A stretch of DNA of 64,000 bases from Succinivibrio dextrinosolvens DSM 3072. Its GTDB lineage: Bacteria > Pseudomonadota > Gammaproteobacteria > Enterobacterales > Succinivibrionaceae. Numbering within the stretch: position 1 is the first letter of the stretch; each line of letters begins with the position of its first letter. Of this stretch, positions 18,207 to 27,099 are shown in pieces. The stretch is taken from contig NZ_FUXX01000008.1 in the NCBI RefSeq assembly GCF_900167015.1, positions 1 to 64,000 of the forward strand, given 5' to 3'. The translations under genes were made by a program, and so were the position numbers. The notes beneath the pieces were generated by a model. That model had not been told where the DNA came from, searched no databases, and saw only the letters and a program-made list of their open reading frames with translations.

Positions 18207-20204
18207 ATGTCTTCAATCAGGTTATTGTCCAAACAGCTAGCAAGTCAGATTGCCGCCGGTGAGGTGGTGGAAAGACCTGCATCTGTGGTGAAAGAACTTC
18301 TTGAGAATGCTGTTGATGCCGGTGGTACACATGTTCTTTGTGAAATACGAAATGCAGGCAAGGTGCTAATTCGTGTTAGAGACAATGGTTCTGGAATTGT
18401 TAAGGAAGATCTCCCTTTAGCTCTTGCCCCTCATGCAACCTCTAAAATCTCCAGCGTTGAAGATCTTGCTGCAATTACTACTCTGGGCTTCAGAGGCGAG
18501 GCCTTAGCCTCCATTGCTTCTGTATCAAAGCTTGTTCTGACTTCGAAGACCGCAGACGAGGAGAATGCATACAGTGTCAGTGTTGAAGGTCCGGAACAGA
18601 ATCCTACAGTTAAACCTGCCGCTCATCCAACTGGAACTACGGTAGATGTTGGTGAACTGTTTTTTAATACACCTGCAAGAAGACGTTTTTTAAAATCCGA
18701 CAGAACAGAGTTTGCTCGAATCAAGGACATCTTTACCAGAATTGCTCTTGCTCATCCTGATGTTGGTTTTGAATTTATATCAGATTCTAAAACTGTTACC
18801 AGAGTTTCTCCTGCAAAGGGGGAGGGGATTGATCTAAGGCGTACTACTACCCTGATTGGAGCCGAATTCGGTGTTCAGGGGATGAGAGTCATCTGTGAAG
18901 ATCCTAATCTGCGAATTGAGGGCATGATCCTTCCTCCTCCAAGAGAGGAAGAAGCTCTTTCAGAAAAAATCTATATATTTTTAAATGGACGTCCTCTGGC
19001 GGATAAGGTTGTAACTCACGCTCTAAAAGAGGGTTTTTTTGAGGTTTTGGGAAAAACTCTGCCAATCCGCTGTGTTCTGTACATGGAAATTGACCCTGCC
19101 AAGGTGGATGTAAATGTACATCCTCGTAAGGATGAGGTTAGGTTCCATGAAACAACTCTGATACATGATCTGATTGTTGACAGTATTGTTTATGCACTAA
19201 GGAAAAACGGCATAGGTTCATATCAGCAGATGGTGAACAGTGATCCTTTAGGTCCTGATAGCAGCGCAGAACAGAACGAAATTCCTGAGGAGATTCATAG
19301 AGTTTCCTCTCATGTAACCTCATACGATATTACAGATAAATCACTTCCAGCTTTCCCTTCAGGCGTGGGGGCGTTTATTGATATCAGTAAGCTTGCAGAC
19401 AGAGGCAAGCCTGTAATCATCAGGGCATCTGACAGGAATACATCTAATTTAGGCTCTCAGTCATTCTCAGGAGGAAACTCTTCTGAATCCTCTTTAGGTA
19501 TGCATCGTGGACTTCATACCAGTTTTGCAACCAATGCTGATGACATCCAGAGAAACATAAATATATACAAAGCGTCTGTTGCTGCATCCAACATCAGTCT
19601 GAATGCCAGAACAAACCTTGAGAGTGCTCCATTCAGAACTTCAGAGCGCGATAACGGCATAGAGCTGATTGAGCTTATAACCGAGAAAACAGCTCTGATA
19701 AGGGCAAATCACAGTTTTTATCTTCTGAATATCAATGCAGTAAGGTCCAATCTTCTTGCGGATGAGTACAGCAAGGATATTATGGCCAACAGAGTTGAGC
19801 GCTTTAAAATGACACTGCCTTATACTCTGAATCATATTGATGATGAATTATGCAGACAGCTAAAGGACTGTTATTTCTCAGTGCAGAAGTGCGGTTTTGT
19901 TGTAAGAGTTCAGAAAAACAAGGTTGAGCTACTTGAGATTCCATTAAAACTCAAAGGGGCAAATATTGCTGGTATAGCGGTTAGGATCTTTAATCTTATT
20001 GTTTCTAACCATTCTGAACTTGATAGAGGTGAGTGTCCGGATGAACTTGCTCAAATAGTGGGGGCAAGCATTGTAATTGGCACAAATATGACTTCTGCAA
20101 TGGATATTATCAGCAGAATTCCTGATTTTTCTCGCCTGACTGAAATTGAAAATGCTGTAAAGGAGCTTGATTTAAAGCTTCTTGCACGTGATTTTGAGAA
20201 TTAA
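18207..20204 (+). CDS. mutL: DNA mismatch repair protein MutL
   Basis: 665 residues. The GHKL ATPase domain has 'IAAGEVVERPASVVKELLENAVDAG' (motif I), 'RDNGSGI' (motif II) and 'TLGFRGEALASIASV' (motif III). The transducer domain ends near 'KVDVNVHPRKDEVRF'. A variable Ser-rich linker (about residues 350-480) leads to the C-terminal dimerisation domain. I see no DQHAxxE endonuclease motif there, matching the non-nicking MutL of MutH-containing gammaproteobacteria. It lies 19 bp after amiB and 2 bp before miaA, clearly one operon. Confidence 0.95.
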   Translation: MSSIRLLSKQLASQIAAGEVVERPASVVKELLENAVDAGGTHVLCEIRNAGKVLIRVRDNGSGIVKEDLPLALAPHATSKISSVEDLAAITTLGFRGEALASIASVSKLVLTSKTADEENAYSVSVEGPEQNPTVKPAAHPTGTTVDVGELFFNTPARRRFLKSDRTEFARIKDIFTRIALAHPDVGFEFISDSKTVTRVSPAKGEGIDLRRTTTLIGAEFGVQGMRVICEDPNLRIEGMILPPPREEEALSEKIYIFLNGRPLADKVVTHALKEGFFEVLGKTLPIRCVLYMEIDPAKVDVNVHPRKDEVRFHETTLIHDLIVDSIVYALRKNGIGSYQQMVNSDPLGPDSSAEQNEIPEEIHRVSSHVTSYDITDKSLPAFPSGVGAFIDISKLADRGKPVIIRASDRNTSNLGSQSFSGGNSSESSLGMHRGLHTSFATNADDIQRNINIYKASVAASNISLNARTNLESAPFRTSERDNGIELIELITEKTALIRANHSFYLLNINAVRSNLLADEYSKDIMANRVERFKMTLPYTLNHIDDELCRQLKDCYFSVQKCGFVVRVQKNKVELLEIPLKLKGANIAGIAVRIFNLIVSNHSELDRGECPDELAQIVGASIVIGTNMTSAMDIISRIPDFSRLTEIENAVKELDLKLLARDFEN

Positions 20205-20206
20205 GT

Positions 20207-21163
20207 ATGAAAAATAAAGCTCTGGTTATTCTTGGACCAACCGCATCAGGTAAGACATCTTTAGCTCTGAATCTGGCAAAGCATCTTAAGATTGAGATTA
20301 TCAGTCTTGATTCTGCTCTGATATACAGAGAGATGGATATCGGTACCGCTAAGCCTACCAGAGAAGAGCAGGAATCCGTTCCTCATCATCTTATTGATAT
20401 CTGCGATCCTGCACAAAGCTACAGTGCTGCAAATTTCAGAGAGGATTGCATAAGACTTGTAGACGAAATAACAAAAAGAGGTGCTCTGCCTGTTATCTGC
20501 GGTGGCACCATGATGTATTACAAGGCTCTGGTTGATGGACTGTCTCCTCTTCCTCAGACAGATCCCAAGGTTCGAGAAAAGATTGCCAGTGAGGCTCAGG
20601 TTTACGGCTGGCCGAAGATGCATGAGCGACTGAAGGATGTTGATCCTGTATCTTATGAAAAGCTAAACCCAAATGACAAGCAGCGAGTTTCTCGTGCTCT
20701 TGAAATCTACGAAATGACAGGAAGAGCCATGAGCTCCTTCTTTGATACCAAAACTGACAGCTGTCCTTTTGAGCGCTTAGAATTCATTCTGCTTCCAAAG
20801 AATGATGACAGGGAAGAATTAAGAAAGCTTATCCGCAAAAGATTTGAACTAATGGTGGACAACGGTCTGATTGATGAGGTTTCCAAACTTAAGTCTCGCG
20901 GTGATCTGAATCTTGATATGCCGTCAATGAGATGTGTTGGCTACCGTCAGGTATGGGAATATCTGGACGGGAAATATGATAAGAATGAGATGGTTGAACA
21001 ATGTGTTATTGCAACTGCTCACCTTGCAAAGCATCAGATGACCTGGCTTAGAGGCTCTCTGTCCAAAGATCAGAATTATCTGGTAAAAAAGAGACTGAAT
21101 ATAGGAGATCCTGACAATCTTAAGATAGTATTGGATTCCTTAAAGGAGTTCTCTCTTTACTAG
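20207..21163 (+). CDS. miaA: tRNA dimethylallyltransferase
   Basis: 318 residues. The P-loop is 'LGPTASGKTSLALNLA', followed by 'ISLDSALIYREMDIGTAKPTREE' with the substrate-binding Asp, 'HHLIDICDP', 'ICGGTMMYYKAL' and the C-terminal 'HLAKHQMTWLRG'. It adds the isopentenyl group to A37 of UNN-reading tRNAs. In E. coli hfq follows directly. Here hfq is 7.2 kb downstream, after an inserted carbohydrate block. The start is 2 bp after the mutL stop. Confidence 0.95.
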   Translation: MKNKALVILGPTASGKTSLALNLAKHLKIEIISLDSALIYREMDIGTAKPTREEQESVPHHLIDICDPAQSYSAANFREDCIRLVDEITKRGALPVICGGTMMYYKALVDGLSPLPQTDPKVREKIASEAQVYGWPKMHERLKDVDPVSYEKLNPNDKQRVSRALEIYEMTGRAMSSFFDTKTDSCPFERLEFILLPKNDDREELRKLIRKRFELMVDNGLIDEVSKLKSRGDLNLDMPSMRCVGYRQVWEYLDGKYDKNEMVEQCVIATAHLAKHQMTWLRGSLSKDQNYLVKKRLNIGDPDNLKIVLDSLKEFSLY

Positions 21164-21261
21164 ACTGACTCTCCTCGGTGATTTCTGAATTAAATCACGG
21201 ATAGCTTTGTATCTCTACCTATAATTAAGGTATCTTCCTTTATTCCTGATAGAGATTGTAA

Positions 21262-22833
21262 ATGAAGCTTGTATCCTCTCTTCTGACTCTTGTCTTTCTG
21301 GCTGTCTTAAATGCTGCGCAGTCAGCACCTCTGGTTGAATCTCCTGCAGGTCAGATAGAAGGAGAGGATTTAAACGGTGTTGAAGTATTCAGAGGAATTC
21401 CATACGCCCAGACCGTAACAGATGAACTTCGCTTTGCTCCGCCTGTTGCAGTTCTGCCATTCAGTAAAAAATTCACTGCCAGCAGATTCTGTCCGATTGC
21501 CCCTCAGTCAGCCTTTTTAAATTACGACTCAACTCAGAGTGGAGGAGCCAATTATCTGTGTCTGAATATCTTCCGACCTAAAGGTATTAATCCTGACAGC
21601 AGAGTTCCTGTATATGTATGGATTCATGGTGGAGCTTTTGCTGCAGGTTCAGGAAGTATCCCTCTGTATGATGGCAGTCAGTTTGCAAAAGACGGCATTA
21701 TAACCGTTACCTTGAATTATCGACTGGGAGCAGAAGGCTTTCTGTATTCCAAAAAACTACTTACAAAATACGGTACAAGTGGAAACTGGGGCCTTATGGA
21801 TATCATAGAGGCTTTGAAGTGGATAAATAAGAACATAGGTAGTTTTGGTGGGGATATTTCCAATATTACTGTTGGAGGTAACTCTGCCGGTGCTATGGCA
21901 GCATCGGCTCTTATTCTGAATCCTCAGCTTAAAGGTCTTTTTCAGAAAGCTGTTCTGGAAAGCGGCACTCTTATATCCTATCCATTTTTAGGCTTTAATA
22001 CCGAGCAGAATCACGAGATTGCTGTGAGCAGAAGTCAGAAACTCTTCTCTGAGTTTGGTGTGGATGATTCTGATACCGGTATTGATATGCTGCGTTCACT
22101 TGATCCGTTTCTTCTGGCATATCACTGTGCCTATGACTATAACTTTGCAAACAATCGTGGCTCCTTCATGGTTCCTTACTTTGACGGAAATATTATTCCA
22201 AAATCACCATATCATGAGCTTAAGAAGGGGAATTATAACGATGTAACTGTGCTTATGGGGTATAACACAGATGAAGGAACCATGTTTGTTAATCCTGATA
22301 TCAGTGAAAATGACCTGATTTCAGGTTTTTATGCAAATTTTGATAAAAAAACGGCAGAATCTTTAAAAAATCTCTATAAAATCACCGAAAAAAGCTCATC
22401 TTTTGCAAAAACTTCAGAATTTCTTGGTGATGTAATGTTTAATCTTGGAATGAAAATATTTGCGGATAATCTTTCAAAAACTCAGAAAGTTTATGTTTAT
22501 CATTTTGATTATCTTCCAAAGAGTTCCAATAAAGATGGTTCTGGTGTACATCACTCATCTGAACTGAAATATGCCTTTTTGAATCTGCCACAGGATGCCA
22601 GTGATAAGACCAGAGATGTAGCTCAGGTATTTCATATGAGACTTTTGAATTTTCTGAAAACAGGAGATCCAAATTCAGATGGCTCAAAGAACACTCTTAT
22701 AAAATGGAAAACCTATGATACTACTGATAGTGCAGTACTCAGAATCGGTTCTTATACCGGTGTAGAGGAGTTTAAATTAAAAGATAAACTCTTAAAGCTT
22801 GAAGAGATATTTTTTGTTTCACAGAAGAACTGA
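21262..22833 (+). CDS. Secreted type-B carboxylesterase
   Basis: 523 residues with a signal peptide (cleavage near AQSA-P, residue 22). The alpha/beta-hydrolase of the carboxylesterase/lipase type-B family is plain: 'GIPYAQ', 'EDLCLNIFRP'-like 'NYLCLNIFRP', oxyanion loop 'WIHGGAFAAGSG' (120-131) and nucleophile elbow GGNSAGA with Ser208. The acidic residue is Glu339 in 'NTDEGTMF', and the His is near 430-431 in 'GVHHSSELKYAF'. It would hydrolyse carboxylic esters outside the inner membrane, perhaps plant or feed esters. It follows miaA by about 100 bp and is the first gene of the block separating miaA from hfq. Its stop codon directly abuts that of the next, opposite-strand gene. Confidence 0.9.
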   Translation: MKLVSSLLTLVFLAVLNAAQSAPLVESPAGQIEGEDLNGVEVFRGIPYAQTVTDELRFAPPVAVLPFSKKFTASRFCPIAPQSAFLNYDSTQSGGANYLCLNIFRPKGINPDSRVPVYVWIHGGAFAAGSGSIPLYDGSQFAKDGIITVTLNYRLGAEGFLYSKKLLTKYGTSGNWGLMDIIEALKWINKNIGSFGGDISNITVGGNSAGAMAASALILNPQLKGLFQKAVLESGTLISYPFLGFNTEQNHEIAVSRSQKLFSEFGVDDSDTGIDMLRSLDPFLLAYHCAYDYNFANNRGSFMVPYFDGNIIPKSPYHELKKGNYNDVTVLMGYNTDEGTMFVNPDISENDLISGFYANFDKKTAESLKNLYKITEKSSSFAKTSEFLGDVMFNLGMKIFADNLSKTQKVYVYHFDYLPKSSNKDGSGVHHSSELKYAFLNLPQDASDKTRDVAQVFHMRLLNFLKTGDPNSDGSKNTLIKWKTYDTTDSAVLRIGSYTGVEEFKLKDKLLKLEEIFFVSQKN

Positions 22834-23769
22834 TTATATCTTCATTTCAACTTCGAGAATTCTGGGAGCGCGATCCTTTATGGCAGAGTTGAGTGTGACC
22901 TTGCTTCCTTCATTTACTCCTTTCTGATAAGCCTCGATTGCAGCTTTACTTGAGGACATATAATGTTTTCTGCTCTGTGTTAGAGCAGGATATTTATGAG
23001 ATATGTAGGCAGTGATACTGTTCTCCGTTTTCTCTGTTAATGCATATTCTTCAATTTTTTTCTCAATAGATTTGAAATACCCCAGGATGAAGGCGTTTTT
23101 CTTTTCTTTAACTTTTGAAGAGAATAATCTTTTCAGCTCGGTTACTCTCCATTCAGGAAGATTTTTGTAGGCTTCGTTTCTTGCATCTTTGAATCTTTTT
23201 GATATTCCTTTCAGATAGTTGTAATCAATCTTAGTTTCAGTCAAATTAAGTTCTTCAGATATTACCTGCAGAAAACAGAAAAATGGCTCAATTGCTATCC
23301 TGTAAAAAGGAGGAACGTGCTGCTCTATGGCCAAGAGAAGGCGAGGATTCTGGAAAGTCTCTAACAACACCTCGCATTCGATGGTACTGGAATAGTTTCC
23401 AATTGCAGCTGCAGCCTGTCTGGATAAAACTGTAAAAATGTATTCACAGCACTCTAAAAGATCTGTCGGTCCAATAAGGCTGACAGTTTGAATCTTTGAG
23501 TTGCGGGTGTGCAGAATAGATTCGATTCCAAATGCTTTTTTGATGATAGAGAGCAGAAGATTCATACTTGTTTGTGTTGTCAGGGCACTTAAAGGCTTTA
23601 ACATTATTTCTCCAATGTCATTGCCTAAATTAAGTTCTGCTGTCTCAATTTTATATTTTTCCATCAGCTTCTGTGCTCTTGAAAGTGCAATGGCAGCCTC
23701 ATTGGGATTGGAACTGTCAGATAGAGCTAGAAGTTTTTTTATTTTTTCAATCAGTTCGCTTTTATTCAT
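22834..23769 (-). CDS. DUF2786-domain protein of unknown function
   Basis: 311 residues. The N-terminal ~45 residues ('LIEKIKKLLALSDSSNPNEAAIALSRAQKLMEKYKI') are the DUF2786 signature, a short helical domain often found in phage and plasmid proteins. The rest resembles the long accessory region seen in such proteins, with basic helices near 'RFKDARNEAYKNLPEWRVTELKRLF' and a conserved-looking 'SSSKAAIEAYQKGVNEGSKVTLN' end. No catalytic motif is visible. It converges on the carboxylesterase with no spacer at all, and no terminator is visible between them. The phage-like family suggests acquisition by transfer. Confidence 0.75.
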   Translation of the reverse strand: MNKSELIEKIKKLLALSDSSNPNEAAIALSRAQKLMEKYKIETAELNLGNDIGEIMLKPLSALTTQTSMNLLLSIIKKAFGIESILHTRNSKIQTVSLIGPTDLLECCEYIFTVLSRQAAAAIGNYSSTIECEVLLETFQNPRLLLAIEQHVPPFYRIAIEPFFCFLQVISEELNLTETKIDYNYLKGISKRFKDARNEAYKNLPEWRVTELKRLFSSKVKEKKNAFILGYFKSIEKKIEEYALTEKTENSITAYISHKYPALTQSRKHYMSSSKAAIEAYQKGVNEGSKVTLNSAIKDRAPRILEVEMKI

Positions 23770-23822
23770 ATTGAATTTCGGATAAAACAGCTTCGCCAGA
23801 CCATTATATATTGACCTGATAT

Positions 23823-23850
23823 AAAAAAGGCACCTTGTGATAAGGTGCCC
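23823..23850 (-). terminator. Terminator of the sugar porter gene
   Basis: Perfect 8 bp stem GGCACCTT (23829-23836) / AAGGTGCC (23842-23849) with a 5 nt loop. The A-run at 23823-23828 reads as a T-run on the minus strand. It lies 35 bp after the transporter stop. Confidence 0.85.
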
Positions 23851-23884
23851 TGATAAACGTTAGTATGGAAAATTTGTTACTTTA

Positions 23885-25489
23885 TTATTTTGATGATAAA
23901 GCTTCACCGATTTCCTCAAGAGTTCTACCCTTGGTCTCAGGCATCATGATTGCACACCAGATAATCTGAACAATCATCATTAGAGCGAAGAAACCGAACA
24001 TGTAGCCAGCATCGAAGTTTGCAATTGCAATTGGGAACAGCAGAGTTAGACCTGCAGCGAATACCCAGTGAGTTGCAGAACCTAGAGACTGACCGGCAGC
24101 TCTCTGATCGTTAGGGAAGATTTCAGAGATGAATACCCAGATGATGGTACCTGAACCGATTGCGTGTGATGCAATGAAGGTAATCATACATACAAGTACT
24201 AAGGTACTTACTGAGCCTAGTGAAGATGAAGCTTCGTGCTTAACCTGTAGGGCAATATCGCGAACCTCTTCTAAAGACTCACCGTCAAATGCAACCTTGG
24301 TACCGGTGTATGAAGCCTTCTGAGTTGAATCAGATAACTTCTTCTTTGCAGTCTCGTAAGCAACCTCAGCCTTTGACTTATCGTCAGCGGTGAAGAATAC
24401 AGTCTCGTTGTTCATGTTGATTAACTGTTCTGCAGTTGAAGCGGTATCAATTGCATTTGAAACAACCTTAAGCTCTTCGAAGTGGAAGAATGCATAGGTA
24501 CATACTGATAGAGATGCAATATAGCCAACACAGCCGATTAAAAGTAGGGTCTTACGACCTAGAAGGTCGATTAAGCGAATACCAATGAATGTTGCAATCA
24601 GGTTGGTTACACCAAGAGCGATTGAAGCTGCTACTGGATCCTCGATACCTGCTAGACCTAAAAGTCTTGGAGCGAAGTAAAGAATAATGTTAATACCTGA
24701 TAACTGGTTGAATGCTGCAATTAGGAATGCAAACAGAATTGGGTAACGAAGTCTCTTTGAGAAGAACTTTGATGCGCTCTGCTTTAACTTGCCTTCCTCA
24801 GCTGCTGATGCCTTAACAGTTGAAACAAGCTCATTTAACTCGTTGTCAGACATCTCTGGGGTGATTAAAGCGAATACCATCTTACCTTCTGCTTCGTTCT
24901 TAGCATCAACGATTAACCAACGTGGTGACTCTGGTAGAGAGAAACACATGATGGTGTAGATGATTGATGGGATAACCTGAATACCTAACATCCAGCGCCA
25001 TGCAGACTCATCAGGTGCGATGTTTGCAATCACATAGTTAGAGAAGAATGCGATTAGAATACCGAACACGATGTTGAACTGGAATAAACCGGTAAGTTTA
25101 CCTCTATCACCAGCAGGTGAGATTTCTGAAATAAACAGAGGTGCTGCAATAGTAGAAATACCGATTCCAAGACCACCGATGAAACGGAAGATGAAGAATG
25201 ATGATACGTTCCATGCTACAGCAGAACCGATAGCACCTACTAGGAATAGTACACCGTTAAAAATAAGGGTCTTTTTTCTTCCGTATTTTGCAGTAGGGAT
25301 ACTACCGAAAATAGAACCTAAAACGGTTCCCCATAGTGCAGCAGAAATTGCTAAACCATGCATTGAGCCAGAAAGAGACCATAACTGCTGAATTTTACTT
25401 TCAGCACCTGAAATAACTACGGTATCAAAACCGAATAAGAAACCTGCTAAGGCTGAAGTAATAGCCCACAGTAAGAGTTTTTTGTTCAT
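23885..25489 (-). CDS. MFS sugar porter with a large extracytoplasmic insert
   Basis: 534 residues, 12 predicted membrane segments. The sugar porter signatures are 'GFLFGFDTVVISGA' in TM1, 'KYGRKKTLI' in loop 2-3, 'AGDRGKLTGLFQF', 'PESPRWLI' before the central loop, 'NQLSGINIILYFAP' in TM7, 'DLLGRKTLL' in loop 8-9 and 'PETKGRTLEEIGE' at the C-terminus. Between TM9 and TM10 there is an extra hydrophilic stretch of about 85 residues ('ELKVVSNAIDTASTAEQLIN' onward). It would face the periplasm and is not in XylE/GalP. It is divergent from the LacI gene, with operators between them and a fructokinase downstream, so fructose or a related ketose is a likely substrate. The route would be PTS-independent. 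Confidence 0.88.
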   Translation of the reverse strand: MNKKLLLWAITSALAGFLFGFDTVVISGAESKIQQLWSLSGSMHGLAISAALWGTVLGSIFGSIPTAKYGRKKTLIFNGVLFLVGAIGSAVAWNVSSFFIFRFIGGLGIGISTIAAPLFISEISPAGDRGKLTGLFQFNIVFGILIAFFSNYVIANIAPDESAWRWMLGIQVIPSIIYTIMCFSLPESPRWLIVDAKNEAEGKMVFALITPEMSDNELNELVSTVKASAAEEGKLKQSASKFFSKRLRYPILFAFLIAAFNQLSGINIILYFAPRLLGLAGIEDPVAASIALGVTNLIATFIGIRLIDLLGRKTLLLIGCVGYIASLSVCTYAFFHFEELKVVSNAIDTASTAEQLINMNNETVFFTADDKSKAEVAYETAKKKLSDSTQKASYTGTKVAFDGESLEEVRDIALQVKHEASSSLGSVSTLVLVCMITFIASHAIGSGTIIWVFISEIFPNDQRAAGQSLGSATHWVFAAGLTLLFPIAIANFDAGYMFGFFALMMIVQIIWCAIMMPETKGRTLEEIGEALSSK

Positions 25490-25528
25490 TTGTTTAAATT
25501 TCCTTTGTCCTTACGTCCGCGCTTGCGG

Positions 25529-25542
25529 TGCAAAAAATTGCG
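25529..25542. promoter_or_regulatory. LacI-type operator 1 (TGCAAAAAATTGCG)
   Basis: 14 bp imperfect palindrome 40 bp upstream of the sugar porter ATG, differing from site 3 only at the last base. It is in a position to block the porter promoter. Confidence 0.55.
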
Positions 25543-25599
25543 ATATGCATAATGCCATACTGTTAAATTTAAAAAAATATTTTTATTCACAAAATATTA

Positions 25600-25613
25600 T
25601 GCAAAATTTTGCA
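25600..25613. promoter_or_regulatory. LacI-type operator 2 (TGCAAAATTTTGCA)
   Basis: Perfect 14 bp palindrome 71 bp from operator 1, close to seven helical turns, so it lies on the same face of DNA. An identical site lies inside the LacI gene at 26337-26350. Confidence 0.6.
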
Positions 25614-25847
25614 ATGTGTAAAAAAATGCAAAAAAACTAATATTTATGAAGACGATTCTTTATTGCTAGAACTCATATATAGAGCAGTTTTGATGGTCTA
25701 ATTAACAAGATAACTCTATGTTAAATAAGGGATATATATTGAATTAAAAAACTAGCGAATCCAGTTGTAAAGTATAATCTCCCCAAAAATTACTTATCTG
25801 AAGTTATTATTTTGAGGTTATTTAAGAATTATGTATAATTGTGCAAA

Positions 25848-25861
25848 TGCAAAAAATTGCA
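25848..25861. promoter_or_regulatory. LacI-type operator 3 (TGCAAAAAATTGCA)
   Basis: 14 bp near-perfect palindrome upstream of the LacI-family gene, likely used for autoregulation. It shares half sites TGCAAAA/TTGCA with operators 1 and 2. Confidence 0.6.
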
Positions 25862-25964
25862 TATAGTAATTTGATAATATTCAAAGATTGAAAACATTTT
25901 CACCACAACAAATTTTTTCATTTATATAATCTGCGAAGAGATTTGGGGTAGAAAAATAAAAAAT

Positions 25965-26969
25965 ATGGTTAATATTTCACAGATCGCCGAACATCTTGGA
26001 ATTTCACCTTCCACAGTCTCCAGAGCATTAAAAAAACCAGACATGGTTTCTCTAGAAACCAGACATAAGGTCTTGAATGCTGCTGAGAAGATGGGCTATC
26101 TACAGAAGCTGAGAGATGACATAACTGTTGCATCCTCAAGCAAGTTGATTGGTGTTATAGCAGCTGATTTAACCAATTCATTCTCAAATGCAATTGTTAA
26201 ATCAGTGACAGATTATCTTGATTCACAGAACTACTCTGTGATCGTTGGCTGTAATTATGAGCAGAGTTCTCTTGAGGCAAAGATCCTGAAACAGTGGGCT
26301 CCTCTTAATTTACGCGGCCTTATCATTATGCCGACTGCAAAATTTTGCAAAACTGTTGCTAATGATTTTATTGATATGCCGGTGGTACTGGTAGACAGAC
26401 ACCTGAATGAGCTGAATTTTGATAGTGTAATTGAGGACAATCTCGGTGGAGTTCAGCAGGTTTTAGATTATCTGCAGGAACTTGGTCACGAGAAAATCGC
26501 TTTTATCTCTGGTTCAAAAAAAGTTTACACATTCTCTCAGAGATGTGCCGGAGTTGAGCAGTCTGGTATTAAAACAGAAATTCACGAAATTATCGCTGAT
26601 TCATACGAAGAACTGTTTATCGGTGCGTTTGAACAGACAAATATTTTAATGTTAAGAGCAAAAGGCAGTAGACCAACTGCGATTATTGGTGCTAACAACG
26701 CGATTACATCAGGAATTCTATATGCTCTTAACCTGAAAGGATTCAAGATCCCAAATGATGTTTCAGTGGTTTCCTACGGAGACAGCAACTGGTGCCGTTT
26801 TTATCCGACACCTATTACTTCCGTATGTCAGCCAGTTGAAGAAATGGGAAGAATGGCTGCCACTATGGTTTTGGAACGTATTAATGGCAGCAGAGACAAG
26901 GTTAATAACGTGTGTTTAAAATCCATGCTGCTGCGTAGGGCTTCCACATCTAGCCCTAACGCAGACTAG
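25965..26969 (+). CDS. LacI-family transcriptional regulator of the fructose/sugar genes
   Basis: 334 residues. The N-terminal LacI helix-turn-helix and hinge ('NISQIAEHLGISPSTVSRALKKPDMVSLETRHKVLNAAEKMGY') is followed by a periplasmic-binding-like sensor domain ('LIGVIAADLTNSFSNAIVKSV', 'LVDRHLNELNFDSVIEDN', 'VSVVSYGDSNWCRFYPTPITSV'). It is divergent from the sugar porter and 130 bp before the fructokinase, so it most likely represses both in the absence of the sugar. Its own coding sequence contains a perfect copy of the 14 bp operator. The start has no strong SD. Confidence 0.9.
   Translation: MVNISQIAEHLGISPSTVSRALKKPDMVSLETRHKVLNAAEKMGYLQKLRDDITVASSSKLIGVIAADLTNSFSNAIVKSVTDYLDSQNYSVIVGCNYEQSSLEAKILKQWAPLNLRGLIIMPTAKFCKTVANDFIDMPVVLVDRHLNELNFDSVIEDNLGGVQQVLDYLQELGHEKIAFISGSKKVYTFSQRCAGVEQSGIKTEIHEIIADSYEELFIGAFEQTNILMLRAKGSRPTAIIGANNAITSGILYALNLKGFKIPNDVSVVSYGDSNWCRFYPTPITSVCQPVEEMGRMAATMVLERINGSRDKVNNVCLKSMLLRRASTSSPNAD
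26337..26350. promoter_or_regulatory. Intragenic LacI-type operator inside the regulator gene
   Basis: TGCAAAATTTTGCA, identical to operator 2, is placed 372 bp into the LacI coding sequence over the codons for TAKFCK. Like the lac O2 site inside lacZ, it could be an auxiliary operator for looping or a roadblock. It could also be chance in AT-rich DNA. Confidence 0.45.
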
Positions 26970-27099
26970 TATGGATCCTTTTTTGAAAAGACTGTCCAGG
27001 ATAGTTATTTCAAAAGAAAAGCAGGATTTCATACTGGGAATTAACGGATTATTTTGCAGTGTAGATACCTAGCAGCAACAGTTTTATTAGGAGATAAAA

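Larger units (their letters stand above)
25490..25964. promoter_or_regulatory. Divergent control region of transporter and LacI gene
   Basis: A 475 bp AT-rich intergenic region between divergent genes. It holds three 14-bp TGCA-type palindromes listed separately (25529-25542, 25600-25613, 25848-25861). The first lies about 40 bp before the transporter start and the third about 100 bp before the regulator start, which would let the LacI protein repress both genes and possibly loop DNA. No other gene is supported. Confidence 0.65.
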
